DNA of 64,000 bases from CAXNKH01 sp049296795 (GCA_049296795.1 JBAQTC010000007.1:62001-126000); one strand, 5' to 3'. Shown: positions 31,793-41,609, numbered from the stretch's first letter. Program-made: numbers and translations. The notes: a model not told the origin generated them from the sequence alone.

Positions 31793-32397
31793 ATTTGAAC
31801 CCTTCGGAGCTGAAGAACACGGTTCGATACCGGCTGCTGCTCATCGGCTTGTCTTTTTCGCTGTATTTGCTGATGTTTGCGCTGACCATGCTCTCCCCCT
31901 CAGCGCTGATGTATGAGTGGGTCTATCTGGTGTTCTTACCGGCTGGCAGCAAATTGATTTGCATTTTGTTGTTTGGTTTGTGGGGCACCATGGGTGACGC
32001 CTTGGCCCTATTCTTGATGGCAATTTATTTTATTCCGGATGGATCTTTGTTTGCCTGGACCATCTACGCCACAGTTAGCAGCGGGGCCACTTTGTTGAGC
32101 GTCAGGTTTTTTATGCGCTATTTCCAGATTGATGCCAATTTGGAAAAGCTTCAGTACTGGCATATCCCCGTCTTGTCTCTGTTCAGCAGTTTGCTGCACG
32201 CCCTCGTTTCCCAGCTGGCGTTTTTGTCGATTCAGCCGCAAATCAACACGGGCTATGTGGTGCGAACGCTGGCTATGACGGCGGGTGATTTCTTGGGTAC
32301 GGCGGTGGTCGTGATCGTGCTGATTTTTACCTTACGGAATTCAGTTCGCGCCCAAAAATTAGTAAACTTTATTCAATCTCGAATTGCTAATAAATAG
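31789..32397 (+). CDS. Hypothetical integral membrane protein
   Basis: 202 residues with about five or six hydrophobic helices (LLLIGLSFSLYLLMFALTML; LICILLFGLWGTMGDALALF; WTIYATVSSGATLLSVRFFM; HIPVLSLFSSLLHALVSQLA; FLGTAVVVIVLIFTLRNSV). The spacing is somewhat like a MASE1-type sensor membrane region, but no signalling domain follows. Its start overlaps the Bug gene stop, so it is coupled to it; it is not recognisably TctB. Function unknown. A small hairpin (32397-32413) follows. Confidence 0.7.
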   Translation: MNLNPSELKNTVRYRLLLIGLSFSLYLLMFALTMLSPSALMYEWVYLVFLPAGSKLICILLFGLWGTMGDALALFLMAIYFIPDGSLFAWTIYATVSSGATLLSVRFFMRYFQIDANLEKLQYWHIPVLSLFSSLLHALVSQLAFLSIQPQINTGYVVRTLAMTAGDFLGTAVVVIVLIFTLRNSVRAQKLVNFIQSRIANK

Positions 32398-32469
32398 CCA
32401 AATTCTATTTGGCCGCAGGGCTGGATTCTATAAAATGTCATTTTTGAGTAATTTCAATAGAAATTTTCT

Positions 32470-32826
32470 ATGTCTAACCCCAATCTCTCCGCTGCAACGT
32501 ACTCTAGGTTTTTGAATCTGGTTCAAGCACTGCGCGATCGGCCGCAGTCACTCCAACTCGACCCTCTAGAGGAGCGACTGCTTAACCAGATGGTTGCTTT
32601 GTGGAGTCGTGGCCAGAAAGTGACGGTGGTCGAGGCCATGAATATGTCACCTGATGCTTCAGCTGCCACAGTGCACCGGCGCTTGAAGATTTTGTACGAC
32701 AAAGGTGTGCTGGCACTCGAGGGGAGCAGCACCGATAATCGGGTGCGCTACATCGTTCCGACTTCGGCGACCCGGAAATACCTGGACCAGCTCGGCCAGT
32801 GTCTTCATCAAGCGGCTCTGACCTGA
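32470..32826 (+). CDS. Winged-helix transcriptional regulator
   Basis: 118 residues. A MarR-like winged helix is seen: LEERLLNQMVALWSRGQKVT, VVEAMNMSPDASAATVHRRL, KILYDKGVLALEGSSTDNRV. The short flanks leave little room for a ligand domain. It lies 72 bases after the membrane-protein gene; a regulator of the dioxygenase cluster is possible. It converges with the gabD-like gene. Confidence 0.75.
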   Translation: MSNPNLSAATYSRFLNLVQALRDRPQSLQLDPLEERLLNQMVALWSRGQKVTVVEAMNMSPDASAATVHRRLKILYDKGVLALEGSSTDNRVRYIVPTSATRKYLDQLGQCLHQAALT

Positions 32827-32864
32827 AGCCTGTTGCGGGACGCTGGGGCCAGAGCCAGCGGTGT

Positions 32865-34337
32865 TTACTTCAGGATGTCACCTAAACACAGGTACTTCAG
32901 CTCAACATAGTCTTCCATGCCGTGGCTGGAGCCTTCGCGGCCCAGACCGGATTGCTTGATGCCACCAAACGGGACGTGTTCGGTGGCGATGACACCCACA
33001 TTGATGCCGACCATGCCGTATTCGAGCGCTTCACTGACTCGGAAAATGCGCCCGATATCGCGGCTGTAGAAGTAACTGGCCAATCCGAATTCGGTGTTGT
33101 TGGCCGCAGCTATGGCTTCTTGCTCGGTCTTGAAGCGAAACACCGGGGCGAATGGACCGAAGGTTTCTTCCTTGGCGCACAGCATGTCGGCGCTGGCTTC
33201 TGCAATCACGGTAGGTGCAAAAAATTGACCACCCAACTTGTTGCCGCCGACCAGCAGCTTGCCGCCTTTGGCGATGGCGTCGGCCACATGGCGCGAAACT
33301 TTTTCAACCGCAGCATCCTCAATCAACGGACCTTGTGACACACCTTCTTCAAAGCCGTTACCGACTTTTAGTGTGCCGACTTTAGCGGCGAACTTGGCAA
33401 CGAACTCGTCGTAAGCGCCGTCCTGCACATAGATCCGGTTGGCGCAGACACAGGTCTGTCCCGCGTTGCGGTATTTGCTGGCCATGGCACCCTCAACGGC
33501 TGAATCAATGTCGGCATCGTCAAATACGATGAAGGGCGCGTTGCCGCCCAGTTCCAGCGACATTTTCTTCACGGTAGGCGCGCTTTGCGCCATCAGAATG
33601 CGACCCACTTCGGTCGAGCCGGTGAAGCTGATGTGACGCACCACATCGCTCTCACACAAAACTTTCCCAACCGCAATGCTGTTGGCGCTGTCGGCGGTGA
33701 GCATATTGAGGACACCGGCGGGGATGCCGGCACGAATCGCCAGCTCGGCTGCCGCCAGTGCGGTCAACGGCGTTAGTTCGGCTGGCTTGATGATGACGGT
33801 GCAGCCGGCTGCCAGTGCGGGTGCCACCTTGCGCGTGATCATGGCCAGGGGAAAGTTCCAAGGCGTGATGGCGGCACAGACACCAATCGGTTGCTTGAGC
33901 ACCATCAGTCGGCGGTTGTTGTCGAACTGGGGCAGAGTTTCGCCATTGACGCGTTTGGCTTCTTCAGCAAACCACTCGACAAAGCTCGCGCCGTAGGCCA
34001 CTTCGCCCTTGGCTTCGGCGAAAGGCTTGCCTTGCTCGGCTGTCATGATGCGGCCCAGGTCTTCCTGGTTCGCCATCAGCAGGTTGAACCACTTCATCAA
34101 AATCGCGTGACGCTCCTTGCCGGTCTTGCTGCGCCAGGCGGGCCAGGCCGCGTTGGCCGCTGCGATCGCCTGTTTCGCTTCAGCCGGGCCCAGATTAGCC
34201 ACATCGACCAGCTTGTTGCCATTGGCGGGATCTTGCACGTCAAAGCGGCTGCTGCCTTTGATCCACTGCCCGTCGATCAAACCATCGGTTTTGAGCAAGC
34301 TAGGATCGTTGAGCAGGGCTAGAGGGGAGGTCTTCAT
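32865..34337 (-). CDS. gabD: NAD(P)-dependent succinate-semialdehyde dehydrogenase
   Basis: 490 residues, aldehyde dehydrogenase superfamily. Catalytic Glu in LELGGNAPFIVFDDADID, catalytic Cys in NAGQTCVCANRIYV; CAAITPWNFPLAMITRKVAP and SGLGREGSSHGMEDYVELKY are typical of GabD, which makes succinate from succinic semialdehyde. ATG 34337 (MKTSPLALL) is chosen; 34343 is also possible. Divergent from alaS, start codons only 73 bases apart. Other semialdehydes such as glutarate semialdehyde cannot be ruled out. Confidence 0.9.
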   Translation of the reverse strand: MKTSPLALLNDPSLLKTDGLIDGQWIKGSSRFDVQDPANGNKLVDVANLGPAEAKQAIAAANAAWPAWRSKTGKERHAILMKWFNLLMANQEDLGRIMTAEQGKPFAEAKGEVAYGASFVEWFAEEAKRVNGETLPQFDNNRRLMVLKQPIGVCAAITPWNFPLAMITRKVAPALAAGCTVIIKPAELTPLTALAAAELAIRAGIPAGVLNMLTADSANSIAVGKVLCESDVVRHISFTGSTEVGRILMAQSAPTVKKMSLELGGNAPFIVFDDADIDSAVEGAMASKYRNAGQTCVCANRIYVQDGAYDEFVAKFAAKVGTLKVGNGFEEGVSQGPLIEDAAVEKVSRHVADAIAKGGKLLVGGNKLGGQFFAPTVIAEASADMLCAKEETFGPFAPVFRFKTEQEAIAAANNTEFGLASYFYSRDIGRIFRVSEALEYGMVGINVGVIATEHVPFGGIKQSGLGREGSSHGMEDYVELKYLCLGDILK

Positions 34338-34410
34338 GTCCATGAGTCGGCTCTTGGTTGGTTGGGATGAGTGCAAAACTATAATCGAACCGCCCCAACC
34401 CCCAATTTTT

Positions 34411-37047
34411 ATGAGCCACCCCACCATTTCTGTTGCCGACATTCGCAAAACCTTTCTCGATTTCTTCGAATCCAAGGGACATACCGTGGTGGCTTCCAGC
34501 CCCTTGGTGCCGGGGAACGACCCGACCCTGATGTTCACCAATTCGGGAATGGTTCAGTTCAAAGACGTGTTTTTGGGCGAAGACAAGCGCTCTTATGTGC
34601 GTGCCGCCAGCGTGCAAGCTTGTTTGCGTGCCGGTGGTAAACACAACGATCTGGAGAACGTGGGCTACACCGCAAGGCACCATACTTTCTTTGAAATGCT
34701 GGGCAACTGGAGTTTTGGCGATTATTTCAAGCGTGAATCGCTGAAGTGGGCTTGGGAACTGCTGACCCAGGTTTACAAGCTGCCGGCCGACAAGCTGTGG
34801 GCCACGGTTTATATCGATGACGACGAGGCTTACGACATCTGGACTAGGGAAATCGGACTGCCGCCGGAGCGGGTGGTTCGCATCGGGGACAACAAAGGCG
34901 CCAAGTACGCCAGCGACAACTTCTGGATGATGGCTGACACCGGACCCTGTGGGCCTTGTTCTGAGATTTTTTACGATCACGGCCCTGACATCGCCGGCGG
35001 TCCACCCGGCAGCCCTGAGCAAGATGGCGACCGCTACATCGAAATCTGGAACAACGTGTTCATGCAGTTCGACATGCAGTCCGATGGATCGCTCAAGCCG
35101 CTTCCTGCGCCTTGTGTGGATACGGGGATGGGCTTGGAGCGGCTGGCCGCGATATTGCAGCATGTGCACAGCAATTACGAAATTGATATCTTTGCCCGTT
35201 TGATCCAGGCCGCAGCCCGAGAAACTGGCTGCAAAGATCTGGACCAGAAAAGTTTGCGTGTGATTGCCGACCACATACGGGCTTGTGCTTTCTTGGTCAG
35301 TGACGGCGTGATGCCAAGCAACGAAGGTCGGGGTTACGTGCAACGTCGCATCATTCGACGCGCCATTCGCCATGGTTATTTGCTCGGGAAAAAGACACCG
35401 TTTTTCCACAAATTGGTGCCCGATCTGGTGAAGCTGATGGGCCAGGCCTACCCCAATTTGAGCGCCCAGCAAGACCGGATCATGAGTGTGCTGCGGGTCG
35501 AAGAAGAGCGGTTTTTTGAAACGCTGGAACACGGCATGGCCATTTTGGACGCGGCACTGGCTAGCGGCGCTCAGGAATTATCCGGTGAAGTGGCTTTCAA
35601 GCTGCACGACACTTTCGGTTTCCCGTTGGACTTGTCGGCCGATGTTTGTCGCGAACGCGGCGTGTCGGTGGATGGTGATGGCTTTTTTGCCGCCATGGAA
35701 AAACAAAAAGCCCAGGCTCGAGCTGCGGGCAAGTTCAAGCAAGACCGGGCGCTGGAGTACACCGGCGTCAGCAATCATTTTGTCGGTTACGACAGCCTGC
35801 AAGCCACGGCTCAAATCGTCGCCATTTTTGTCGATGGCGAGCCCTCGGCGGTGTTGAAGTCGGGACAAAACGGCGTGGTGGTTCTGGACACCACACCGTT
35901 TTATGCCGAGAGTGGCGGGCAGGTGGGTGACGAAGGAAGCTTGGTTAGCGGTTCGGCGCATTTTGAGGTGGTCGACACCCAAAAAATCAAGGCCCATGTG
36001 TTTGGGCACCACGGCAGCTTGACTCAAGGAACGCTCAATGTGGGTGACCATGTAAGCGCCCAGGTCAATTTGCAACGCCGTTTGGCCACCATGCGCAACC
36101 ACTCTGTCACACACTTGATGCACAAGGCGTTGCACCAGGTTTTGGGCGAGCATGTGCAGCAAAAAGGTTCGCTGGTCAATGCCGAACGCACGCGTTTTGA
36201 TTTCGCGCATAACGCACCGGTGACTGATGCCCAAATTCGGGACATCGAGGTCTTGGTCAATGCCGAAATTCTGGCCAATGAGGCAACTAGGGCACGCGTG
36301 ATGGACATCAAAGCGGCCCAGCAGACGGGCGCCATGATGTTGTTTGGCGAGAAGTACGGCGACAGCGTTAGGGTGCTCGATATTGGCAACAGCCGCGAGT
36401 TGTGCGGCGGCACCCATGTCGAGCGTACCGGTGACATAGGCTTGTTCAAGGTGGTCAGCCAAAGCGGTGTGGCTGCCGGTGTGCGACGGCTCGAAGCTGT
36501 GAGTGGTCATCAGGCTCTGGCTTATCTGCAACAAGTCGAGGCCACGCTGGATCAGGCGGCGGGTACGCTCAAAGCGCCTGTGACCGAACTCAATGTTCGC
36601 CTGGGTCAGATGCTGGAACAGGTCAAGGCACTGGAAAAAGAAATTGCAGCACTCAAAGGCAAGCTGGCTTCGAGCCAGGGCGACGAATTGATGATGCAGG
36701 CGATCGATTGCCAGGGCGTCAAGCTGCTGGTGGCGCAACTCGAGGGTGCCGATGCCAAGACCTTGCGTGACAGCCTGGATCAGCTCAAGAACAAGCTCAA
36801 ATCGGCGGTGATTGTGTTGGCTACCGTGGATGGCGGTAAAGTGCAACTCGCCGCCGGCGTGAGCGCCGACAGCGTGGCCAAGGTGAAAGCCGGTGAACTG
36901 GTCAACTTCGTTGCGCAGCAGGTCGGCGGCAAAGGGGGTGGCAAACCCGATTTGGCCATGGCCGGCGGCACCGACCCGACCCAACTGAGCGCCGCTTTGG
37001 CCAGTGTTCAGGCCTGGGTGGCGGCCAAGCTCAGCACATCAGTTTGA
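34411..37047 (+). CDS. alaS: Alanyl-tRNA synthetase
   Basis: 878 residues, complete. Class II catalytic core from ADIRKTFLDFFESKGHTVVA, with RHHTFFEMLGNWSFGDYFK; tRNA-recognition domain; editing domain with zinc ligands in HSVTHLMHKALH and CGGTHVERTGDIGLF; C-terminal oligomerisation and DHHA1 domain ending GGKGGGKPDLAMAGG. ATG 34411 gives the conserved start MSHPTISVADIR. Cytoplasmic, essential. The acyltransferase gene converges on it with one base between stops. Confidence 0.97.
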   Translation: MSHPTISVADIRKTFLDFFESKGHTVVASSPLVPGNDPTLMFTNSGMVQFKDVFLGEDKRSYVRAASVQACLRAGGKHNDLENVGYTARHHTFFEMLGNWSFGDYFKRESLKWAWELLTQVYKLPADKLWATVYIDDDEAYDIWTREIGLPPERVVRIGDNKGAKYASDNFWMMADTGPCGPCSEIFYDHGPDIAGGPPGSPEQDGDRYIEIWNNVFMQFDMQSDGSLKPLPAPCVDTGMGLERLAAILQHVHSNYEIDIFARLIQAAARETGCKDLDQKSLRVIADHIRACAFLVSDGVMPSNEGRGYVQRRIIRRAIRHGYLLGKKTPFFHKLVPDLVKLMGQAYPNLSAQQDRIMSVLRVEEERFFETLEHGMAILDAALASGAQELSGEVAFKLHDTFGFPLDLSADVCRERGVSVDGDGFFAAMEKQKAQARAAGKFKQDRALEYTGVSNHFVGYDSLQATAQIVAIFVDGEPSAVLKSGQNGVVVLDTTPFYAESGGQVGDEGSLVSGSAHFEVVDTQKIKAHVFGHHGSLTQGTLNVGDHVSAQVNLQRRLATMRNHSVTHLMHKALHQVLGEHVQQKGSLVNAERTRFDFAHNAPVTDAQIRDIEVLVNAEILANEATRARVMDIKAAQQTGAMMLFGEKYGDSVRVLDIGNSRELCGGTHVERTGDIGLFKVVSQSGVAAGVRRLEAVSGHQALAYLQQVEATLDQAAGTLKAPVTELNVRLGQMLEQVKALEKEIAALKGKLASSQGDELMMQAIDCQGVKLLVAQLEGADAKTLRDSLDQLKNKLKSAVIVLATVDGGKVQLAAGVSADSVAKVKAGELVNFVAQQVGGKGGGKPDLAMAGGTDPTQLSAALASVQAWVAAKLSTSV

Positions 37048-37048
37048 G

Positions 37049-38146
37049 TCAGGGCCTGCTGGCCTGCCTAGCTGGCACGGCAAGCAGGCGATGGAGTGGC
37101 GCTTCGACCCAACGCTGAAACAGCGCGGCCAGTAACAAGCTGACGGCCCAGCTGAGGATCAGGAATAGGCTAGCTGGCAACGGGCCGATCCAGCCCGATT
37201 GGGCGTACAAAGCGTTGCCCAGCAACAGAACCGGGAAGTGCAGCAAAAACAGCGAATAAGAAATTTCACCCAACCAACTTAGGACGCGAGTCGGACCTGA
37301 GCTTGGGGCTGTTGCCAGTGCGGGCGTCAATGGTTTCCAGCGAAACCAGGCCAGGACCAAGGCAACGGCCAAGGCCAGCAGCAGGCGCTCTCGAAAATCG
37401 TGCAATAAGCTCAAGCTGCCCGTGACAGCCAGCAAACCGAAGAAAAATCCGGGTCGGCTAACGCAGCCAATCCAGTAGGCGGCGGCACCCAGGCCGTAGG
37501 CCCCGAAAAAATACAGTCCCCAGCTGTCCCAGCGCGCATTCGTGTTGAAGTAAAACAGCGAAGCCAGCATCAGCAGCAGTACCAACCCCGGTGCCGTTGC
37601 GGTCGACCGCGCACCACGACCCGCAGGCTTAATGTTCTGGCCCAGCCACAGCAGTAGCGTCATCAAGGCGAACAACTGGAAGTCAATGGCGATGTACCAG
37701 ACACCGGCAGACAGAGAATCTTGGCCCAACACGGTTTGCAATAGCAAGGCGTGCGCCAGCAGTTGGAACCCGTTCGGGGCGGCTGGAATGAACGGGTCGT
37801 TCAGCCAGGTACGCGCCAGTGCAGCGCAGACTATGGCCAACAACAGGGCAAGCAGATAGGGCAAAACCAGTCTTCGGTAGCGGGCCAGCAGGGTGGTCAG
37901 AATTGAGCCACGCCAGCCTTGAGCTTGAGGCGACAAAGCCTTGGCCGCCAGATAACCGCCGAGCACCAAAAAAACCTGAACCGCCATTCGGCTGTGGTCG
38001 AACAACCAAGCCATGAATTGCGGTGCAAGCAGGGTTACGGCATCTGAAATCGGTCCATAAGCGATCAGGTGGTGCAGCACAATGAACTGTGAAGCAACGA
38101 ACTTGAACGCATCGATTTGCAGTGCGCGCTGCTGGGGTGGACTCAT
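37049..38146 (-). CDS. Acyltransferase 3 family membrane protein
   Basis: 365 residues, ten or so helices, OafA/YrhL-like. The N-terminus IDAFKFVASQFIVLHHLIAY carries the family's catalytic-type histidine; RYRRLVLPYLLALLLAIV and SYSLFLLHFPVLLLGNALYA follow. Such proteins transfer acyl groups to sugars in exported polysaccharide or lipid at the inner membrane. Its ATG overlaps the stop of the transglutaminase-like gene (ATGA), so the two are co-expressed. Confidence 0.88.
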   Translation of the reverse strand: MSPPQQRALQIDAFKFVASQFIVLHHLIAYGPISDAVTLLAPQFMAWLFDHSRMAVQVFLVLGGYLAAKALSPQAQGWRGSILTTLLARYRRLVLPYLLALLLAIVCAALARTWLNDPFIPAAPNGFQLLAHALLLQTVLGQDSLSAGVWYIAIDFQLFALMTLLLWLGQNIKPAGRGARSTATAPGLVLLLMLASLFYFNTNARWDSWGLYFFGAYGLGAAAYWIGCVSRPGFFFGLLAVTGSLSLLHDFRERLLLALAVALVLAWFRWKPLTPALATAPSSGPTRVLSWLGEISYSLFLLHFPVLLLGNALYAQSGWIGPLPASLFLILSWAVSLLLAALFQRWVEAPLHRLLAVPARQASRP

Positions 38147-39291
38147 GGCGACGCGTTGGGCAGCACCAAGTCAGCCGTACCAGCCAACACCCAGCGGGCG
38201 AATTCTCGGGTGGTGTCGATAGCGCCGCCATTCTCGGTGTAAATGCCGCGCTCTTCGCGGTAGCGTTGCATCAGGGCCATGATGCGCGCAAGTTCAATCG
38301 GGTCGTTCAAGCTGGCTTCAATCAGCGGCTCGATCCCGATTTCGTCAATGCATTCTTCGCCTTGTTCATTGCGGTACAAGCCGTGGCGCCAGTGGTAAAT
38401 CTCCACGCATTTTTGGGTCAGGGTGTAGGGCTTGTTTTGTTTCCAAAAATTGGTGAACAAGCCGGCTCCCAGATAAATCACCCAGGAACCCTCGAAACCG
38501 GCGGCATCAGCCGAGGCTTCGTCGGGGTTGCGAAACCAAGTGCGGTCACCCGGTACAAAATAAGCTGGCGGCAGCGGGGCTTGCATCGAACCCTGTTCGC
38601 GCAGAAATACTTCGTGAAACCGGTTCGATTTGATGGAGCAGCGTGACCAGTGTTGTTCCAGCTGCTGGTACAGCGCCGGGTGATTCAGCTTCAGTTCTTG
38701 GGCGATGCCCAGCAGAATCACATATTCGGTGGCCCGATAGCAGGAAAATGTGTAAATCGTTCCCGAGACCTCGGGCTGGGTTGCCAGCGTCAGCGCTTCG
38801 ATCAGCGACACACCGGGCAGCAAAATGAAACCAGTGTTTTCGTTGTAAGTCCAAAAACCTGAGGGTCGTTCGGCTGCTCGGGTATCAAAATCCAAGGTGG
38901 TTTTGCGCGCCGCCTGAACGATGTTTTTCCGTATCCGAATCGCTGCCATGAGTTCTGCCAAGCTGGGAAATTCAAAGGCAACCGGTCCCAACAGCAAAGC
39001 CACCAAAATTTCACGCGTCAGGTCGCTGTCCTGTTGTTGACTGTCCAGTCCCAGGGTCTGCGCCAAGGCCAGCGTGTCATAGGCCGGGGCCCAGGCTTGG
39101 CGGCTGCTTTGCCTTAATTCAAAACGGATAAAGCAGCCCTGATCATCACTGCCTTGGCTGCTTCGAATGTGCGGCTCAAGGTCGAGCGCATCGAGCTGTT
39201 CCAGCAGAAGGCTGAGACTGGCCGCGCAGTCCAATGACTCGCTGGCGCGAATCAAAATTCCACGGAGGGTGGAAGCCACCACTTCAGACAC
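38143..39291 (-). CDS. Bacillus Tgl-like transglutaminase homolog
   Basis: 382 residues from GTG 39291; a longer start at ATG 39351 would overlap the CaiB gene by 68 bases. From memory of spore-coat protein-glutamine gamma-glutamyltransferase, these segments align in order: SLAELMAAIRIRKNIVQAAR, FWTYNENTGFILLPGVSLIE, IYTFSCYRATEYVILLGIA (Cys near residue 184), PPAYFVPGDRTWFRNPDEAS, FEGSWVIYLGAGLF. The cysteine is kept, but the acidic residues next to it and in the RGEN-like segment are Ser here, and the His of the AHG motif is not seen. It may have changed activity. Cotranscribed with an acyltransferase. Confidence 0.6.
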   Translation of the reverse strand: MSEVVASTLRGILIRASESLDCAASLSLLLEQLDALDLEPHIRSSQGSDDQGCFIRFELRQSSRQAWAPAYDTLALAQTLGLDSQQQDSDLTREILVALLLGPVAFEFPSLAELMAAIRIRKNIVQAARKTTLDFDTRAAERPSGFWTYNENTGFILLPGVSLIEALTLATQPEVSGTIYTFSCYRATEYVILLGIAQELKLNHPALYQQLEQHWSRCSIKSNRFHEVFLREQGSMQAPLPPAYFVPGDRTWFRNPDEASADAAGFEGSWVIYLGAGLFTNFWKQNKPYTLTQKCVEIYHWRHGLYRNEQGEECIDEIGIEPLIEASLNDPIELARIMALMQRYREERGIYTENGGAIDTTREFARWVLAGTADLVLPNASP

Positions 39292-40498
39292 GGGTCTCTT
39301 CAATCGCGCCGCTGGCAACAAAACCGTCGATCTGGCTGTCTTGGTAGCCATACTCCTTGAGCAACTCGCGACTGTGCTCGCCCAGCAAGGGGGCCGGCCG
39401 GTTGATTTGGGTTGGTGTTTTCGAGAATTGGACAGGGCAGCCCACCGCTTTGGTCGGACCCGCTTGCGTATGCACCAAGTCCACCACCATGTTGCGCGCC
39501 AAGGTTTGCGGGTGACTCAGCGCCTCGCCAATGCTGTGCACCGGGCCGGCCGGAACGCCGGCAGCGTCAAAAGCTGCAATCCAGTGCGCTTTATCCTGCA
39601 AAATCAAAATCGAATTCATGGCCGCCGTCAGCGCCGGTAAGTTCGCCATCCGGGCGCTGTTGTTGATAAAGCGCGGATCGGCGCACCACTCGGGGTGGCC
39701 CAGCACCAGGGCAACCCGTTCCCAGTTGGCCTGGTTGGCGCCGCCAATATTGACCCAACCGTCGCGCGTCTGGAAAGCCTGGTAGGGCGCGCTCAAGAGG
39801 TGGGCCGAACCGGTCGGTCCGGGCGATTCGCCGGTGGCGAAGTAGGTGGCTGCATGCCAATAGGTTTGTTGCAGCGCAGCTTCCATCAGTGAAGTCTCGA
39901 CCACCTGGCCCTGGCCGGTCTTGAGTTTGTGGGCATAAGCTGCAGTGATGCCCACCACCGCCAAAATACCGGCGTTCATATCGGCCACCGAGTTGCCCGT
40001 TTTCACGGGTGGACCACCGGGCTCGCCAGTGACCGACATCAAACCGGCAAAGCCTTGCGCGATCAAATCAAACCCCCCTTTGTCAGCGTAAGGGCCATCC
40101 CGGCCGTAGCCGGAAATGGCGCAGTAAATCAGCCCGGGGTTGGCTTGTGACAAGACTTCGTAGCCCACACCGAGTTTTTCCAGCGTACCGCGGCGGTAGT
40201 TTTCGATCAGGACATCGCTTTGCTTGACCATGGTGAGCAAAATTTCGCGCCCTTGGGCTTGCTTCAGATTGAGTGCGATGCCGCGTTTGTTGCGGTTCAG
40301 AATCATGAAGTTGGCCGAGACACCATTGACCAAGGGCTCACGGTAGCTGCGCGAGTCATCGCCACCCGGCAGCTTCTCGACCTTGACCACATCGGCCCCC
40401 ATGTCGGCCAGCATCATGCCGCAGGTCGGGCCGGCCATGATCTGTGCCAGCTCAAGAACTTTCATGCCCGCGAGCGGGCCGGTATGTTGGGGTTTCAT
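39284..40498 (-). CDS. CaiB/BaiF family III CoA-transferase
   Basis: 404 residues. Family III motifs: GMKVLELAQIMAGPTCGMML, ADMGADVVKVEKLPGGDDSR, NRNKRGIALNLKQAQGREIL, and the segment VKTGNSVADMNAGILAVVG with the likely catalytic Asp. It moves CoA between carboxylic acids through an aspartyl-CoA thioester. ATG 40498 (MKPQHTGPLAG) gives the family start. It lies downstream of a Bug receptor gene (16 bases) and probably activates the acid taken up by that system. Confidence 0.93.
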   Translation of the reverse strand: MKPQHTGPLAGMKVLELAQIMAGPTCGMMLADMGADVVKVEKLPGGDDSRSYREPLVNGVSANFMILNRNKRGIALNLKQAQGREILLTMVKQSDVLIENYRRGTLEKLGVGYEVLSQANPGLIYCAISGYGRDGPYADKGGFDLIAQGFAGLMSVTGEPGGPPVKTGNSVADMNAGILAVVGITAAYAHKLKTGQGQVVETSLMEAALQQTYWHAATYFATGESPGPTGSAHLLSAPYQAFQTRDGWVNIGGANQANWERVALVLGHPEWCADPRFINNSARMANLPALTAAMNSILILQDKAHWIAAFDAAGVPAGPVHSIGEALSHPQTLARNMVVDLVHTQAGPTKAVGCPVQFSKTPTQINRPAPLLGEHSRELLKEYGYQDSQIDGFVASGAIEETRV

Positions 40499-40514
40499 CA
40501 GTAAATTTGGATTT

Positions 40515-41549
40515 TCATTCGGCTTTGATATTTGCCTCTTTGACGAGCTTGCCGGTTTTGGTGAACTCGGCTCTGACGTAGGCATCAAATTCTTCAGGTT
40601 TGTTGCCCACGGGCTCACCTGCGAGCTGCAAAATTCGCTCTCGGACATCCGGCATTTGCAGTACTTTCGCTACATCTTGCTGCCATTTGTCGAGAACAGG
40701 CTTGGCCATACCTGCAGGGCCGAACATACCGTACCAGGTAATCATCTCTACGCCTGGATAACCCGCTTCGGCTGTCGTGGGGATTTGGGGCAAGGCTGCC
40801 ACCCGATTCGGCGCAGCCACCGCTAACGGTTTGAGCTTGCCGGCGCGAATCTGTCCCATGGACGACGAAGTGGTGTCCAGACTTAGGGTCACTCCACCGG
40901 CCACCAGATCGAGCATGGCCGCTGCGCTGCCGCGATAAGGAACATGCACTGCCTTTATGCCTGCTATTTGATTGAGTAGTTCACCAGCGAGCTGTTGGGT
41001 CGAACCTGGGCCCGACGAAGAGAAATTGATTTTGCTTGGATTGGCTTTTGCCATGGCAACAAGTTCGGCCATATTATTGGCCGGCACCGACAGTCCGACC
41101 ACCAGCACATGTGGTACTTGAACCGCGAGCGTGATGGGTGTGAAATCACGCAAGGGATCGTAGGGCAGACGGGACAGTTGGGGCAGGATAGTGTGGGTAT
41201 TGGGAACCGTCATCAAGACGGTATGTCCGTCTGGGCTTGACTTGGCAACATAATCCGCAGCGATGGTTCCGGTGGCACCCGTGCGATTTTCAACGACCAC
41301 CGGTTGACCCCACATCTCAGTAAGTTTATTGGCCAACAGGCGAGAAAATATATCGGTGCCACCGCCAGGGGCATAGCCCACCAAGATTCGAACTTGTTTA
41401 GTCGGAAAGGTTTGGGCTAAAGCGAAGCTTCCGTAAGCCAGTAGACTGGCTGCCAGCATCAGCTTGAAGCCAAGGCCCTTGCCGTTCCATCCGGACTTCC
41501 CGGCGCGGGTGACGCTGCTGCAGGAACAAGAAACCGTGTTGTAGCTCAT
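40515..41549 (-). CDS. Bug-family tripartite tricarboxylate transporter receptor
   Basis: 344 residues. A longer N-terminal leader than its relatives precedes the signal helix (LMLAASLLAYGSFALAQ); mature part FPTKQVRILVGYAPGGGTDI, VVVENRTGATGTIAADYVAK and NFSSSGPGSTQQLAGELLN are family marks. ATG 41549 follows CGGAGAA; an internal start at Met31 would give a normal-length signal peptide. One of two receptors in this cluster. Confidence 0.93.
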   Translation of the reverse strand: MSYNTVSCSCSSVTRAGKSGWNGKGLGFKLMLAASLLAYGSFALAQTFPTKQVRILVGYAPGGGTDIFSRLLANKLTEMWGQPVVVENRTGATGTIAADYVAKSSPDGHTVLMTVPNTHTILPQLSRLPYDPLRDFTPITLAVQVPHVLVVGLSVPANNMAELVAMAKANPSKINFSSSGPGSTQQLAGELLNQIAGIKAVHVPYRGSAAAMLDLVAGGVTLSLDTTSSSMGQIRAGKLKPLAVAAPNRVAALPQIPTTAEAGYPGVEMITWYGMFGPAGMAKPVLDKWQQDVAKVLQMPDVRERILQLAGEPVGNKPEEFDAYVRAEFTKTGKLVKEANIKAE

Positions 41550-41609
41550 GGCTGTTCTCCGAGGGGGGTAGACTTGTTTGGATGCGGTATGGTGCCGGTG
41601 ATTTTGCTG

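Noticed and set aside
34300..36984. Long minus-strand open frames of over 400 codons opposite alaS
   Set aside because: alaS is unmistakable on the plus strand; the opposite frames have His/Gln-rich composition with no family likeness, as expected of shadows in GC-rich DNA.
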